This document shows, piece after piece, positions 23,218 through 35,460 of a stretch of 64,000 bases of DNA (position 1 is its first letter; each line of letters opens with the position of its first letter). Location: assembly GCA_951799445.1 (NCBI GenBank), contig OX637289.1, positions 5,733,321 to 5,797,320 on the forward strand, read 5' to 3'. The position numbers and the translations under genes are program-made. Origin of the DNA: Pseudisothecium myosuroides. Its lineage: Eukaryota; Streptophyta; Bryopsida; Hypnales; Lembophyllaceae. The notes beneath the pieces are model-generated. The model had not been told where the DNA came from and searched no databases. It saw only the letters and a program-made list of their open reading frames with translations.

Positions 23218-26200
23218 TTAGGCAGTCTTCTTCTTTGTGCTCGCGAAGACTGCGTTGATTGCACTCCAGGACCGGCAAGCAATGAGAGAGGGTATCACTA
23301 TCCAAATGCCGTTCATGAAAATGAAATAGAACCAGAAGTACAAGGGCTGAGGCAAACAGATCTCAATTCCTGCCAAAATCACTGTTAAAAAATACACGAT
23401 GTCTCCATACAGCTGCGCAGTTGAAACCACCAACTGGGTCGAGTGCTCATATGCTGATTTAGCTGCGATAGCATACCTGCAATCAAAGACCACCCACGCC
23501 AATGGTTTTGTGTTATGTGTCCTGAGAGGAAAGAAAGCAGCCGCTTGAAAACTTTAGGGTTTGGGCTTCATCTTTTATTTCCAGAATCAAACTTTTCAAG
23601 TCGGTCATTAATAAGACTTCCTTTTGTCTAAACGGAGTATTGTATTAACTAACACACGCAATGTTCTTCAATGATTCTTGTGATACAAAAGTCGGCCTAT
23701 GTGAATTATATTCTTCACCATGTGATCAGCAGAATTGGTTCCTTCCCCCATTAAAAATAAGTAACATTTGTCATTCTGCACTCAACCATCTTTCATGACA
23801 ATGCCTCGGGAGGCAAATGGCTTCTAAATGTACTCACATGTGAGTCTTCCAATCAGATGTGTACACAACATGACAGATTCTCTAGACATAGAAGGAACTG
23901 CAATTACAGAGTGTGATATTAGAGAGGATTAAAACAATGTCCTTGCAAGCTGGTAGACTAAAACCACCATACTCAAATCGTAACAGGATTGGCAAGAGAG
24001 AGCATACACTGCAAGAAGACAGCCAGGACCAGCAAGAACAGCTGTGATGCCTTCTACCACCACAATAGTGGGGTCACGTCCAACATAGCGGGAATCAGCC
24101 TTGCTGTACTCCTTCCCTACCATGATCAACCATACCAGTGACATATATGTGGATTAAAATACCACTACAAATTAGTTGAGTGTCACAACATTGTTAACCA
24201 ATTCTAGCAGGGTCCCTTTGCCTGCCAAAACTAGAACCCAAACCCAAGCATTAAGCAAAGGATCATGGCTAACTTAATTAAAATCCGTCCTCAAGAATCA
24301 CAGGGAGGGATATTCCATCCTCTCGTGGAGCATCGCAAAAAAACTATGGGAGGAGGGAGGTGTTCTCTGGGTTATGGAATGTTATGAACCAAAATGATAA
24401 AATTTCTGCATCAAAATGCATAACAGAGCGTTAGAGATCAGGAACTTACAGACTTCCGCCAAGAGGTGGGGTTTTGTGAATGTGAAAAAATCCGGGGTGA
24501 AAACGAAGTAGCCCTCGAGGACAATGTGTGTTAGCCCCGAAAAAGCAAACCAGCACATCAGGAGCCTGTCTACTGTTGTCAACTTTGCCACACGCCCTGC
24601 AAACATGGACAAGGCGGGTAAAACAGAGCGTAATCAGTCCATGACTAGTTATCCTTCGTGATCACCCTCTGTAATATCACATCCTCCAGTTTCTCACCAA
24701 ACCCTAGGAAGCAGGCGGATCCAGTTCCAAACTCACTATGTACTCTCCGTATCACACTCTGTTATGATCACTTTTCAAGCACCCCAAGGCCTTCTCTATG
24801 TGTCACTTTCACATTTACATCCGAAACAATCGAAACAATCGATCGTCACGATGTAACCAAATGCCATATAATCACGAGTATAAGGGGTACCTAGACTGTG
24901 TGACATTATGGAATTAAAGAAATCTGGACGCTTCATGGAAAACAGCATGAGATCAAAACGTCGCCTTCTTAAGAGCTCATACTAGCAGCGCATTATGATC
25001 ATAAATACTCGTATTGCACTGTGAAATTCTACTTCTGATCATGCTTTCAGCTTCCTTGCAAATTAGAGCAGCTTAAAGGGATTCTCGAAAATGATAAGAC
25101 GTTAAGAGCATAGAGATGAGCTCACTTATGCTACTCTAAGGAAATGGAACTCTGCGATCCACTACACACTCATTACTTTAAAGACTCCTTAACCCTCAAC
25201 CTTACGCAATCCCCATCTACTCCATCAAATCACTGAAAAAACTCAGAGATTGACTCACCCCCATCTATCTACAATCAAGGAGACAATTGAAGATCAGTAA
25301 AAGACGAATTTTTATAACAAATGACACAACCTCCCTCTAACAAGAAGGTCGCATTTTTTTTAAACTTAACACAGGTCTGAACAGTAACCTCTGCAGACCA
25401 TGCATTTCAATCTTGACACCAAAAGACAAATCACTGCAAATTGTTCCAAAAGCCCCAGCACCCGCAATTTCTAGACCAAAACACCACAGTCGAGAAATGC
25501 ATAGCTAGATTGCGCTACAGAGGTACCGGAGGAGGAAACCCAGCAAACTCTAGAATTTCTTCCTCTAGGCCGCACGCCCTCAAGACCCCGTCTCAGCGAG
25601 TATGGTGCACAGCGAGTAGGGTTTGTGATAAGGCCAGAACGGCCACTAAGCCATCCATCCTGCTTACAGTCTAATATTTTTTGCACAAAAGGGGTCCCTA
25701 AATTTTGATTCTCTTGACCTCTTACACATACACTAGGGTACTTGTACTTTGGATAGGACTAAATTACCTTCAATACCGTATATAAGGCCGGGTCTGCACA
25801 GCGTATCCTCAATACTACTATCCCAAATGCATCAATGGATCCCCCGTGACCTAAAATCAATCCAATGCAGGGCTTTCGCAAGTGCATATTCCCAACCCGT
25901 ACAAAAACCGCAATAGCAAACCCAAACACCGACAACAGCAACAGCAACATCATCACATCACGATCCATCCCCGAAACCCAGGAAAAGAAATCGAACCCCT
26001 CCTCCCCAATGCAAAAAAAAAAACCCACGTTGGGAGCTCCGCCCCAATTTTTTCTTTTTTTCGGTTTTTCAAGAGCGTGATTAGTTATTACAGACCTGAG
26101 GCAAGCCAGACGACGAGCACCACCAGCGCCGACGCGCCCCCGTAGCACCCCAAAATAAACTCCACGCTCATCAACGCCGGGTGGAAGCCCAGAAGCTCCA

Positions 26201-26255
26201 GAGAAGTGGGCAGGTAAGGATGCACGACAACAGCAGCAGCCTCCATGACACCCAT
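23218..26255 (-). CDS. HYD1: Sterol delta8-delta7 isomerase (HYD1 / emopamil-binding protein)
   Basis: Four exons on the minus strand: 26255-26096, 24596-24450, 24116-24008 and 23476-23218 (675 bp, 224 residues). All introns are GT-AG and every phase joins. The second junction recreates the family's WKEYSKADSRY and the third gives LLAVYAIAAKSAY. The enzyme moves the sterol C8-C9 double bond to C7-C8 in the ER membrane, a step in plant sterol synthesis. Residues corresponding to the known EBP active site are present: H77 and E81 (HIVLE), E124 and T127 (VEGITA), N194 and W197 (FMNGIW). Several hydrophobic segments fit the EXPERA fold. The tail KKTA has the KKxx form of an ER retrieval signal. 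The length is close to the plant enzyme. The start is the ATG in ACCATGG; a second ATG three codons on is possible. Confidence 0.93.
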
Positions 26256-26456
26256 GGTGGAGGCCCGACCGACGAGCACAGCGAGATCCCTGTAAGTAAC
26301 TTACCAAAACAAAAGCACACGATGCAAGGCAAGGCAAGGCGTGCACACAACAGAAGCACTACTAACGAACGCCTGGAGCCTTGATGAGTCTCTACAGACA
26401 GAGTGTCAGAACCGGACACAGCAAACCGTGAGGAATTTCTGATAGGGACTGGTTTA
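26256..26456 (-). other. 5' flank / leader of HYD1
   Basis: On the minus strand a pair of possible splice signals (GGTAAGTTACTTACAG) lies just upstream of the start codon, but too close together to be an intron. No clear TATA box was found. Confidence 0.3.
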
Positions 26457-26885
26457 AGGTAGGAGGCTCAGAAATGGAGCATCTAAGGGCTGGTCCGCCT
26501 TTTTCATGTATTTCCTTGGACGGGAATATTTCTAGCTCATTTTTCAGACATAGAGGAATTGATGAGGAATCTAACCCAAGTGGTTTTGTATTTTTTCGAG
26601 CATTTTTGAATTACTTATGATTTTTCAAACGAGTTGGGTCGTAGGTCCCTATTTGGGTCGTAGGTCCCTATTTGTGACCCTAGGTCTTTCATAAACGGTT
26701 CACTTGCAATTCTAAATAAAAATGGGGAAAGCAAAGAGAAGGATTGGCTCTTGCAATTAATAGTGCTTTTTTCCTTGATTCATTCAATGACTATGTCTGT
26801 CAATTTCAGAACCAACTCATGTCCATTTCACAACCATTTATAGGGTCCATTCTTAATGCCCGCTCTGTTTTACAACCTCCTACCT
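26457..26885. mobile_element. TA-flanked AGGTAGGAGG element, 429 bp
   Basis: Starts AGGTAGGAGGCTC, ends ACCTCCTACCT, flanked by TA (26455-26456, 26886-26887). It contains a 20-bp direct repeat around 26635-26675 (GGGTCGTAGGTCCCTATTTG twice). It lies just upstream of HYD1. Confidence 0.65.
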
Positions 26886-27633
26886 TAGGATGAATCATGG
26901 TTGTTTTTTTGGTTTTTGGAGAAGTGCTGAAGTGGCAACATACAAGAAAATGATGTAGCCAAATATTTTAGTATTCATCTATATTTTGGATAGAACTATC
27001 TTTTCATCCACATATTTGGATGAATTTCATTTAAAATTGGCAATTTCATCCAAAAAATTTAAAAAATTTGGAGCAATTTGGCATTATCATCCAAGTTTTC
27101 TTCAATTTTTTCCTATAGGTGTGATGCAGCCCATTTTTTTTAGGCATTTGAGCCTTATAAGGCCCCAAAACCCCCCCCGGAGATGAATGGTTCGTTTCGT
27201 CATGGGTGGAAAACTGGGAATCAACGATCTCTAAATTGGATAAAATTAGTTGAGTTTCTACCCAAAATATCATCCTTGTGCTACTAGTACATTGTAAAAA
27301 ATAGCCTTTAATGGGAACATTTTAGTCAAAACTGCAACAAACAATAGAATTTGATAGCCAATTTGTAACTTTGTCCAATCACATTGGAATTAGCATCTAT
27401 TTAGTCAATTATGAGTTATAGTACTCCCAATAATCCTTCACAATTTGCAGAATATATTTTTTTTTCTACTAGTACTCACTCTTGAGGATAATTTTTCAAA
27501 ATTGATGCATGTTTGTCTTGAATAGGATATGCATATTGGATGCATATGGCACTAAATTTATAAACTGGATAGCATATTGCACTAAACTCTATAAACTAGT
27601 ACTGGGATCACTGAGGGGAACGTTCTAACTTCT
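26886..27633. other. Intergenic AT-rich DNA
   Basis: No coding or structured feature is supported. Confidence 0.35.
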
Positions 27634-27914
27634 AATGAAGGAGGTCCATGAAACACCCATTCAAGAGCTGAATGAAAATTTATTTCATTTGGGGAGGTTA
27701 AACTTCTTGAAATATTTTTCAGTTAAATTTTCCTTGAAAGAAAAATGGAATTGGCATCTAGCACAACTTACCCAAGTAGTTTCATATTTTTGGAGCTTCA
27801 TGGAATTAGTTATAAACGTTTGAAGTTGAAACACAATGGTCACTAGAAGTGTCCACCTCCAGAATTGTATGCAATTTGTACATTGTTGGAGCATTGAGAA
27901 AGAAAAATGTACCT
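27634..27914. repeat. Decayed copy of the AGGTAGGAGG MITE
   Basis: The sequence tracks the element at 30048-30360 (AGGAGGTCCAT, TTGGGGAGGT, GAAATATTTTTCAGT, GTACCTCT) but lacks a good right end and target duplication. Confidence 0.5.
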
Positions 27915-30047
27915 CTATGTTAAAAGATGTTTTTAGAGCCTAAACGCTTTATGGTTTTTGACTTTGTACATTGCTTGATGGTTTTTAATATGATTGAAGT
28001 CAGTCCATTGAAGAGCTCATTCATGAGCTTAAAGACAAAGCCAAACCTCTTTAACCCCGTTGTCCAAAATTTGGTCAGTGAACACACTGAGGTTCCAAGG
28101 GCTTTTTTGACCACAAAACTTCTCATTCATCCATCCAAACCACATTTTAGGCCAAGTTGGGCAAGCTATGTTGACTTTATAATTTGGGATTTTTGCATGA
28201 TTTTTTTAGGATGGATGCTAATCATCCTAATCTACGTTTTAAGCTTTGATTTAGGTTAGTTTATAAATATTGAAAAATCTAGAAGGATTCTTTATTTAAA
28301 TGTTTAACTAGGCAACAAATTATATATTTTTAAAAAGATTAACAAATTTTGCTGGATTGTATAGATTGATATCTATTTAAAAAACACTTGAACCATTCAA
28401 TTCCAAATATTGAGGTGAAAGTTATGAAGAGCTTTGTTTTGCAAATAAAGGTAGAAAAAATATACAAAGTTGTGTTTTGCACTCAATTATGAAAATTTTC
28501 AAATAAAATAAAAAGGACTCTAATTGTATACTAGGACACTCTCACCATCGTAATAAGCAATTCTCAATTTTTTATAAAAGTCATTAGTGGTTTAGTTTTT
28601 TCTTTCATTCAATACTACTTTCTATTTTCTAATTTTTTTAAAGTTGAATATGAAAGTTTTTTTGGTTAAATTTTTAAAATATATTTTCAATCCATTTTCC
28701 ATTATATTCATTAAAATGCACAAGTTATAGGACATAAGTGATTTTTCCTTTTAAATGTTGAAAGACAAAACATCACCTTCATTAGGAAAAATTTCAGCCT
28801 TCACAGAGACTACGAGTTTTTGATTTTCGGCACCCCAAGATGCAATTACAAAAAAAAAAAAAAAAAAAATGGAAAAAAAATTTGCCAATCTGACATGGTG
28901 CTGACATGGTGCCACGTCAAATTTTCAATTTTCAATTTCCCCCCTCCCCCATAATTGCACTGCAAGGGTGCAAAACTTGCGGTATCTTTGAGGGCTGCAT
29001 TTTTTTTTAATGTTGGAAGGCCAAAAAAAACATTTTGAAGTTTAGGCACAATGACCACGCAATATTCACTATAAATTTTTGGCACAATATACTTGAACAA
29101 CTGAACCAAAGGATCCTTCAGTTGAATATGCTTAAAAGTAAATATTGATAAACATTTTAGCTGTGTATGGGGGACAAGTGTTTTGAAGCAATTTTGGGCC
29201 TCTAAAGCATAAAAGAACTTTATAAGGTAAATAAACACAATAAAATTTGGATTTGAATGTTCAACAACCAAAATAGAACAGTCCATTGAAAGCAAACTAT
29301 ATTAAAGAGAAAATGTAAAGTGCCATGGCAAATATGTGTAAGAAAAACAATTCATGAAGATGGCATGCAATTTTTTGGAAATTTGCCACGCAATTTCCAA
29401 AGATTTTTTTTCTTCAGCATGATTTGCCATGATACTTTGAATTTTTTGTCTTTTAGCTTACTTTCAATAGACTCTATTTCATTTGTCCAACTTTCAAATG
29501 CAAATTTTATTGTGTCTATTCAGAGAGAAGCTTTTGATGCGCTTCCAATAGTGTTAATCACAAGTTCTAATTTTACACCAAGCAAAAGATAAAAATTGAT
29601 TTAGAGAGTTGGTTTAGAGAGTTGCTCCATTCAAGATGTTCTTAAGTTCACTTAGTTGAGATTAAATTACTCCGCTTGCCAATGTGTTTGAGGTAGCCAG
29701 CCTTCCGCGGCCGCGGACGGTCCTGTGAGCTTTGCGTTTGGAAATAAACACGCATGAGTCCCTCCACATCTATGACACTTTTATCACATCACCGTCAGGC
29801 TGTGTTTAGAGTCAACTACTGAATGCAAAATCTACGCTTCTCAAGACCGATCTACGCATTCTAGATTGGTGACTGCACGCACTTCATCGGGCTTCCTGTG
29901 CTTCCAAATCTACCGACTCTGTGTCGGATCAACGTGAAATAATTAAGGAATTTTAACTGCTTTCTTGTTAACTGGAACGCTCAATCTGCATATGATTCTT
30001 CTGACATTGCCTACAGAAATAACTTAAGGTGATTTCAAGGGCCACTA
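27915..30047. other. Intergenic DNA, with a locally GC-richer patch
   Basis: Mostly AT-rich with no gene; a run of about 21 A lies at 28851. From about 29694 to 29960 the composition becomes markedly richer in GC (CCGCGGCCGCGG near 29705), unlike its surroundings. No open frame, tRNA or known motif was recognised there. Confidence 0.4.
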
Positions 30048-30360
30048 AGATAGGAGGTCCATAAAGCGTCCATCTAAGTGCTGAAACTGAATTTTGGGGA
30101 GGTAAAACATCTTGAAATATTTTTCAGTAAATTTTCCTTGAAAGCCAAGTGGAATTGACATCTAATACAAGTTGTTGCATATTTTTTGGACCTTTGTGGA
30201 ATTAGTTACAAATTTTTGAAGTTGGAAAAAAGTGGTCATTTGTGGTCATCAAAAGCGACCACTTCTTGAAATGTGCATAGTTGGTACATTGAAGAAAGAA
30301 AAATGTACCTCTGAGTCATGTTTGCTTTTAATGCCCGGTTGGAGTTCGAGCTTCCTACCT
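30048..30360. mobile_element. 313-bp MITE with TA target sites (inverted relative to 8180)
   Basis: Starts AGATAGGAGGTCC, ends GCTTCCTACCT, flanked by TA (30046-30047, 30361-30362). It is the same length as, and opposite in orientation to, the copy at 8180-8492. Confidence 0.7.
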
Positions 30361-30792
30361 TAGTGTGCCCTATGCCGTTGCCACAACCAAAATAAAAGTG
30401 AAAGCAATTTTTAAATTTTTAAATTTATAAAAACTTCAAAATTCAACACCTTTCATATCATAGGTCCAAATGTCATGAAGCAAAGCCTATGCACCCCACC
30501 CACCCTTGCAAAGAGCTTTCCAACGTGACCAAGAACGTGACCAAGGGACACATGGTTCATGAGATCTCTTTTAAACTAACAAAATAAGACAAACAATCTA
30601 ACTTAATGGATTATATATATATAATATAGACTATTATAAAAATAATGGATGGACGGAATTAAAGGTAGGCACCTCCAAATGTGTCATTGACTCTGAACTG
30701 CCATCTTTGCATTGTGTACATCTCTAAAATCAATCATGTATCTGTGCAGAAGAAATTGTTTTAGAACCAAATTTTGTTTCTTCATAACTTTT

Positions 30793-32119
30793 TGTGAATA
30801 GGTTTTTATTTCTTTTCTAAAATAAATCCCTAGGATAGAGTTCGAACTCTAGGAGGTAAATTACTTCAAAAAGGAATCTTAAATACACCTAAGAGATCCA
30901 ATTGCAAGATTCTTTAAGTACAAATCTCATAAATCATGTCAATAACCATCGTTTTAGAACCACTTATCATAATTTCAATTGGTTTTGGTTGTCTATCTTT
31001 TGCTCCAGTTAAACTTCACTTCAATTGTTCTTTTCTTTTTAATTCTTTTCTCCAAGATTCTCCTCATTGCTATTCATCTTTAGCTTTTCTCCAATTGGTT
31101 CTTGGCTTTGTCTTCTTCCATAAAATTCTCCTCTTTAGTCTTGCACTCCATCTTTAAATTATCAAACCGTTGGCAAAATGCACACTTCTTTATTTTCTTT
31201 TTAGAATATTCTTGATCCATTTTTATTTTATTTATTAATCTCAATTTCTATTTTATATTTAATGACATTAATTTAAATTATATTTCTCAATTAATTACTC
31301 TCAATGATTTTAATAATCACTCCAAGTTATCACCAATTGGTATTATTTATAATCAAACCTATCATTTTCCAATTGGTTATATTTCTCTAACTTCTCCGAT
31401 TGGTTTCAGACAAAATCTCTCAGTCACTCAAAACTCCCTGATCTCTCCATACACAGATTTCCGATTGGTTTATACTCACAGCCACTCCACAGACTCATCA
31501 CATCAATCATAATTGTAAAATCCAATTGTTACATTCATAGTTCTCAATTTAATATCACATCATCTAATTCTTTACTTTCTCTCAACATCACAAATTCTCT
31601 CAAGCACCCAATTGATACTCACAGGCTTTCCATACACTCTTAATTATCCAATTTATCAATATTCTCACAATTGTTTACTCACTTCCAGTCACAATTTACT
31701 TCACCAATTGTTCACATTCAAACTCATAGTTTCTCCATTGATTCCAATCAAACATTCAAACACACACACAACCATTTGCACATACTCACAATTGCAAACA
31801 TTCACTATATTCATAAAACCAAAACACAAAATACAGAACTTCCAATTGTTTTACTTCCGGCGATTGGAAGGAGCTCTTGCACCATGCAAAGGAAAAACTA
31901 AACTGCCAATTGAAACTACCTGCCTATAAGCTCAAGTTTCCAACCAACTTAACTATCAATTGGAATTCTATTCCTTTACCGCTCACTTCAACTGAATCTT
32001 GAACCCAATTGGTAACTTCCGCTAGTAAACTCTTAAACTACACATCCAATTGGTAAAATCTACAAATAGACATGGAAAATAGCCAATTGAACAAAAAGTA
32101 AAATAGCATTCAGACTACA
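30793..32119 (-). repeat. 3' LTR of the gypsy element
   Basis: 1327 bp. On the element strand it begins TGTAGTCTGAATGC and ends CCTATTCACA (TG...CA). It matches 53267-54595 almost base for base. It holds 17 CAATTG by my count, plus three CGATTGG. Confidence 0.95.
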
Positions 32120-32132
32120 TGGCCCCCTTCTC
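32120..32132 (-). other. Polypurine tract
   Basis: GAGAAGGGGGCCA on the element strand, directly next to the 3' LTR; it is the primer site for plus-strand DNA synthesis in LTR elements. Confidence 0.8.
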
Positions 32133-32155
32133 AATTGTTTGCGTCCCCGCAAACA

Positions 32156-33462
32156 TCACTTTTTCTGCTTTTTACCACTGGGCTTGGACGACTCTGGCTT
32201 CGCCTGCTGCTTCCCTGACTTCGCTGGCTTCTTCGGTTCCTCCAATCGGGCACTCTTGGACAAAACTCCGTAGGGAATCAAAAGTAATTTAGCTCCCGGC
32301 TGCCATTGCAAAGGCATCTGATAAACTGGGCGTGATGCTCCCTTCCAATTGGCCTCCTCATTGGCCTTGTCACATGCGACTGATAACTCTCTCCAATTGG
32401 CACGCTCCCACTTAAGAGAACCATCTCTGTCCCGGTTCAGAAACACATCTATGGAACCTCTCCGATTGGCATTTTTATCACCAATCAGATTGTGATGAGC
32501 CCCCTGTAAGAATTGCATCAGAAACATTAACTCCAACAACCGCATCTTCCAGCAACAATTATAATTCAGCCTGGATACAGCTCACCGTCCTATAGCATGT
32601 GTGCTCCCAATCGTGGATCGATAATAATCTTGAAAAACTGGCACCATTCCGCCAAAGCTTTGCAAAAAATGGCTGCCCAAAAACAAACAGGATCCCGATG
32701 GGTTTTGTGCTCCTGCCAGAATTTAAGATACGAAACTACACATTCCTACCAATCGGCCCACTTCCCTTCAATCACTGGCTAGTTATACCACACCGTATCC
32801 AATTGTGCGTCAATTCGCCATTTGTAGCGGCGGGCCATTGAATAGAAATTGGGATTTTCCTTGACTTTCTCTGGCACTTCACCAATATCCAATCGAAGGT
32901 TGGATTCTCCTGCAATCAGCGCTTCAATTGGTTTGCTTAAAGCCGATTGCTCGTAATGGTAATCCTTGCCAATCCACAGCAGCGCCTCCCATAACAGCAC
33001 ATCCGATTGGTCGCTCACAATGGAGAATAAATTCTCCCATTTCCCCAAGAACTGCTCATCAGTAAAACTGCAGATTGTCGCAAAACTCCACGTATCCAGA
33101 TTCAATGGCATCCCCACAATGGCCTCGGGTGACACTTGCCAATTGTATTTATTCTTGAAATTGACATGTGTGTCCAACTCAAACGGCAACAATTGAGAGA
33201 AACTGCGTGCCTCGATCAATCGCTCCAGCCGGATCTTGGTATCCCGATAGGTGTAGAAATACTCACTGGGATGTACATCAGAAAATTGCGTCCTGATAGA
33301 TCAAGCTTGATTGTCTTGCACCATCTGGATCAGCCACCCCTCTGATTGGTATTCATCTAACAATTTATGCAGTATCAGTCTCAAATCCTCAAGAGGGCAC
33401 TGCGTCCAATTGGTCGCCAATTTTGTCGCCACTGTCTTCACCCAATCGGTATACTTGGGCTC
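32156..33462 (-). pseudogene. Accessory ORF of the gypsy element, C-terminal part
   Basis: Continues the frame of 39016-39847 across the insertion site: after removing the insert and one GGCTC copy the codons join as REP|KYTDW. The frame runs to a TGA at 33301-33303, stays open in the same frame to 32779, then stops accumulate and the frame shifts to 32545-32156. The last part ends in a lysine-rich tail (KPAKSGKQQAKPESSKPS, then GKKQKK) of the kind seen in nucleic-acid-binding or nuclear proteins. The domain with WEALLWIGKDYHYEQSAL and MARRYKWRIDAQLDTVWYN is not one I recognise. Function unknown. Stops and the shift mean this copy is dead. Confidence 0.6.
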
Positions 33463-33819
33463 TGTGAGCGCTTGTTTACCCACCCTTGGTAAAGAAGCGA
33501 GCATAACCAGGCTCTCGGTAATTAACCGTTCTGACTCGATCTATGGGTGTCTAGCGCCAATCCATTGTGCCTTCCAAGCAATGGATCTTTTCTATACTCC
33601 TAAGACTCGCTAATTTGGATAATGAAGAAAACAAAACGAAACCCTAATTGGAATTGCTATGACTACTAAGTCTGAATCAAAGCCTACGAAGGCTTAGTGG
33701 TTTGGTAGAGGAGTGAATTCTAGTCTAAACTTATCTATTCTAAATGAAAGAGTACCTTATGCCATCTCTAAAAGTATAAAGCTTGTTTGATTTGGACTCT
33801 CTTAGAGGAAGTTATGGAT

Positions 33820-34319
33820 GGATGAAGTTTGACCGCTACTCGGTTCCTTAAACTTCATCCATGCTTTTCTATGGATTACAGATTTTGATTTGACTTGGGA
33901 TTTGGGCTATGGGCTTGATCCTCTAAGGTTAACCTAATCACCAAGTTTTGACTCAGATGGATGAAATCTTCTAGGGTTCATCCATTACTTGTTCCGGACT
34001 TCATCCCTTCTTAACTGCTTGGGGTTTAGGTATTTCTTTAAGCTGAGTTTAGTTTTGGGTTCCCCTAAACTTGTTCTAAGATGTTCTAAATCTACACTTA
34101 ACCTAACCTTAATCTTAAAAGCCCCTAATCCGCCTTCTAATCTTACTTAAGGATCTTAAGTGTGGTTACCAATGTACTAATCATAGAGCTTAAGACTTGT
34201 TCTGAAGAGATCTTGATTGTAGCTTCCTATTTTGACTAATCACATTAGATTTGGGTTTTCCTATCAAAAGTTATCCATGGATGAAGTTTGACCGCTAATT
34301 GGTCCTTCAAACTTCATCC
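33820..34319. repeat. Two hairpin words in copy A
   Basis: At 33820-33860 and 34279-34319 a 41-bp inverted repeat occurs: GGATGAAGTTTGA, a short loop with CCGCTA, then the complementary arm ending AACTTCATCC. The same two hairpins are at 40205-40245 and 40665-40705 in copy B. Confidence 0.75.
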
Positions 34320-35240
34320 GCTAATTACGGCTAGCCCTAATTCCAAAACTAACTTTTAATTTTGCGGTTGGGTTCTTAATCACTTTATCTTTTCAAATAC
34401 TATTCCTTGTTCCTCTTGGATGAATTTTGCTAAGTTTCATCCAACATGACTCCCTAACTTCATCCGCCCATAACTCCTTCGTTTTAGCTCGGATTTGGAT
34501 GAATGATGACTTTTTGGAATCCCGGGAACTTCTTATACAATGTTCTAAGCTTAGTTTAACCCTGACTTTGGTTCTTCCCTACTCTAGCTCTTGGCTTCCT
34601 TCTAATTATCTTGATAAAACAAAGTTAAACACGGAAGAGTGGAGTTTTTAGGGGCCCATCTCATATTGGAGGTCTTGGATCAAACGGTCGAGGTTCCCCC
34701 CCTTGGCCATGTCCCTTCCGCTTGGATTCTTGACTCCTTGAGTGATTTTTGAATCGGGGAAGATTTGAGAACGAAGTGGTAGATGCGGTGGGATTTCTTG
34801 CTTCTCCTTCTTTCCACCCCTTCTTACACCAAGCAACTCGTCTTCCAAAGTTCTTACATGTTGACTTCGTTCTTACACCTCTTACACCTTGGCCTTCCCA
34901 AGTGCTTACGCGGTTGATCTTTCTCTTACGTCTAAGGGCACGCTCTTTTTTACTCTTACGCTTACTCTCCCAATGGCCCAAATTTGTTAGTTGAGATTTC
35001 CCCTAATCCATCCACTAACATGCTTCTCTCCTATTTCATCTTCCTCCTTGTTCGTAATGCTCAAGGTTTTTGGTTATGGTGTGTGGAGAGCTTGGGTGAG
35101 TTGTGCGTGGAGTGATTGTGTGAATTTGCAGGTTACTTGGTGCTTTAACACGAGTTCTTCCCTAACCCTACAAGATCTTAGCTTATACGTCCGTTTGGCC
35201 AACCCTTACCTCTACTATTTTGCTTCCATCTTTCTACTTT

Positions 35241-35345
35241 GCTAATTTCTACTTCTACTAGGCTAATTTCTACTTCTACTAGGCTAATTTCTACTTCTTC
35301 TATGCTAATTTCTACTTCTTCTATGCTAATTTCTATTTCTATTAT
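35241..35345 (+). repeat. Minisatellite, ~21-bp units
   Basis: About five units of CTAATTTCTACTTCTACTA or close variants. The equivalent site in copy B (41625-41710) has similar units. Confidence 0.8.
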
Positions 35346-35460
35346 TCAGATTCTGGCCTTGACTCCCCTCTTTCTTTGTCACTTATGTTTTTTTTTTCTT
35401 CCTTCCCTAGAGCCTAGATTGCCAAAAAAAACAGACAAAAAAAAAAAAAAAAAACAAGAA

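Noticed and set aside
25759..26346. 195-residue minus-strand open frame
   Set aside because: It overlaps HYD1 exon 1 in another frame, has Cys/Gly-rich low-complexity content and no family match; the HYD1 frame explains this region.
28846..29295. 149-residue minus-strand open frame
   Set aside because: It runs into a poly-A/T tract coding for a Phe run; no motif, no splice context.
31612..31929. 105-residue open frame, identical at 54088-54405
   Set aside because: The identity comes from the LTR pair, the frame is antisense to the element, and the composition is that of AT-rich LTR sequence.
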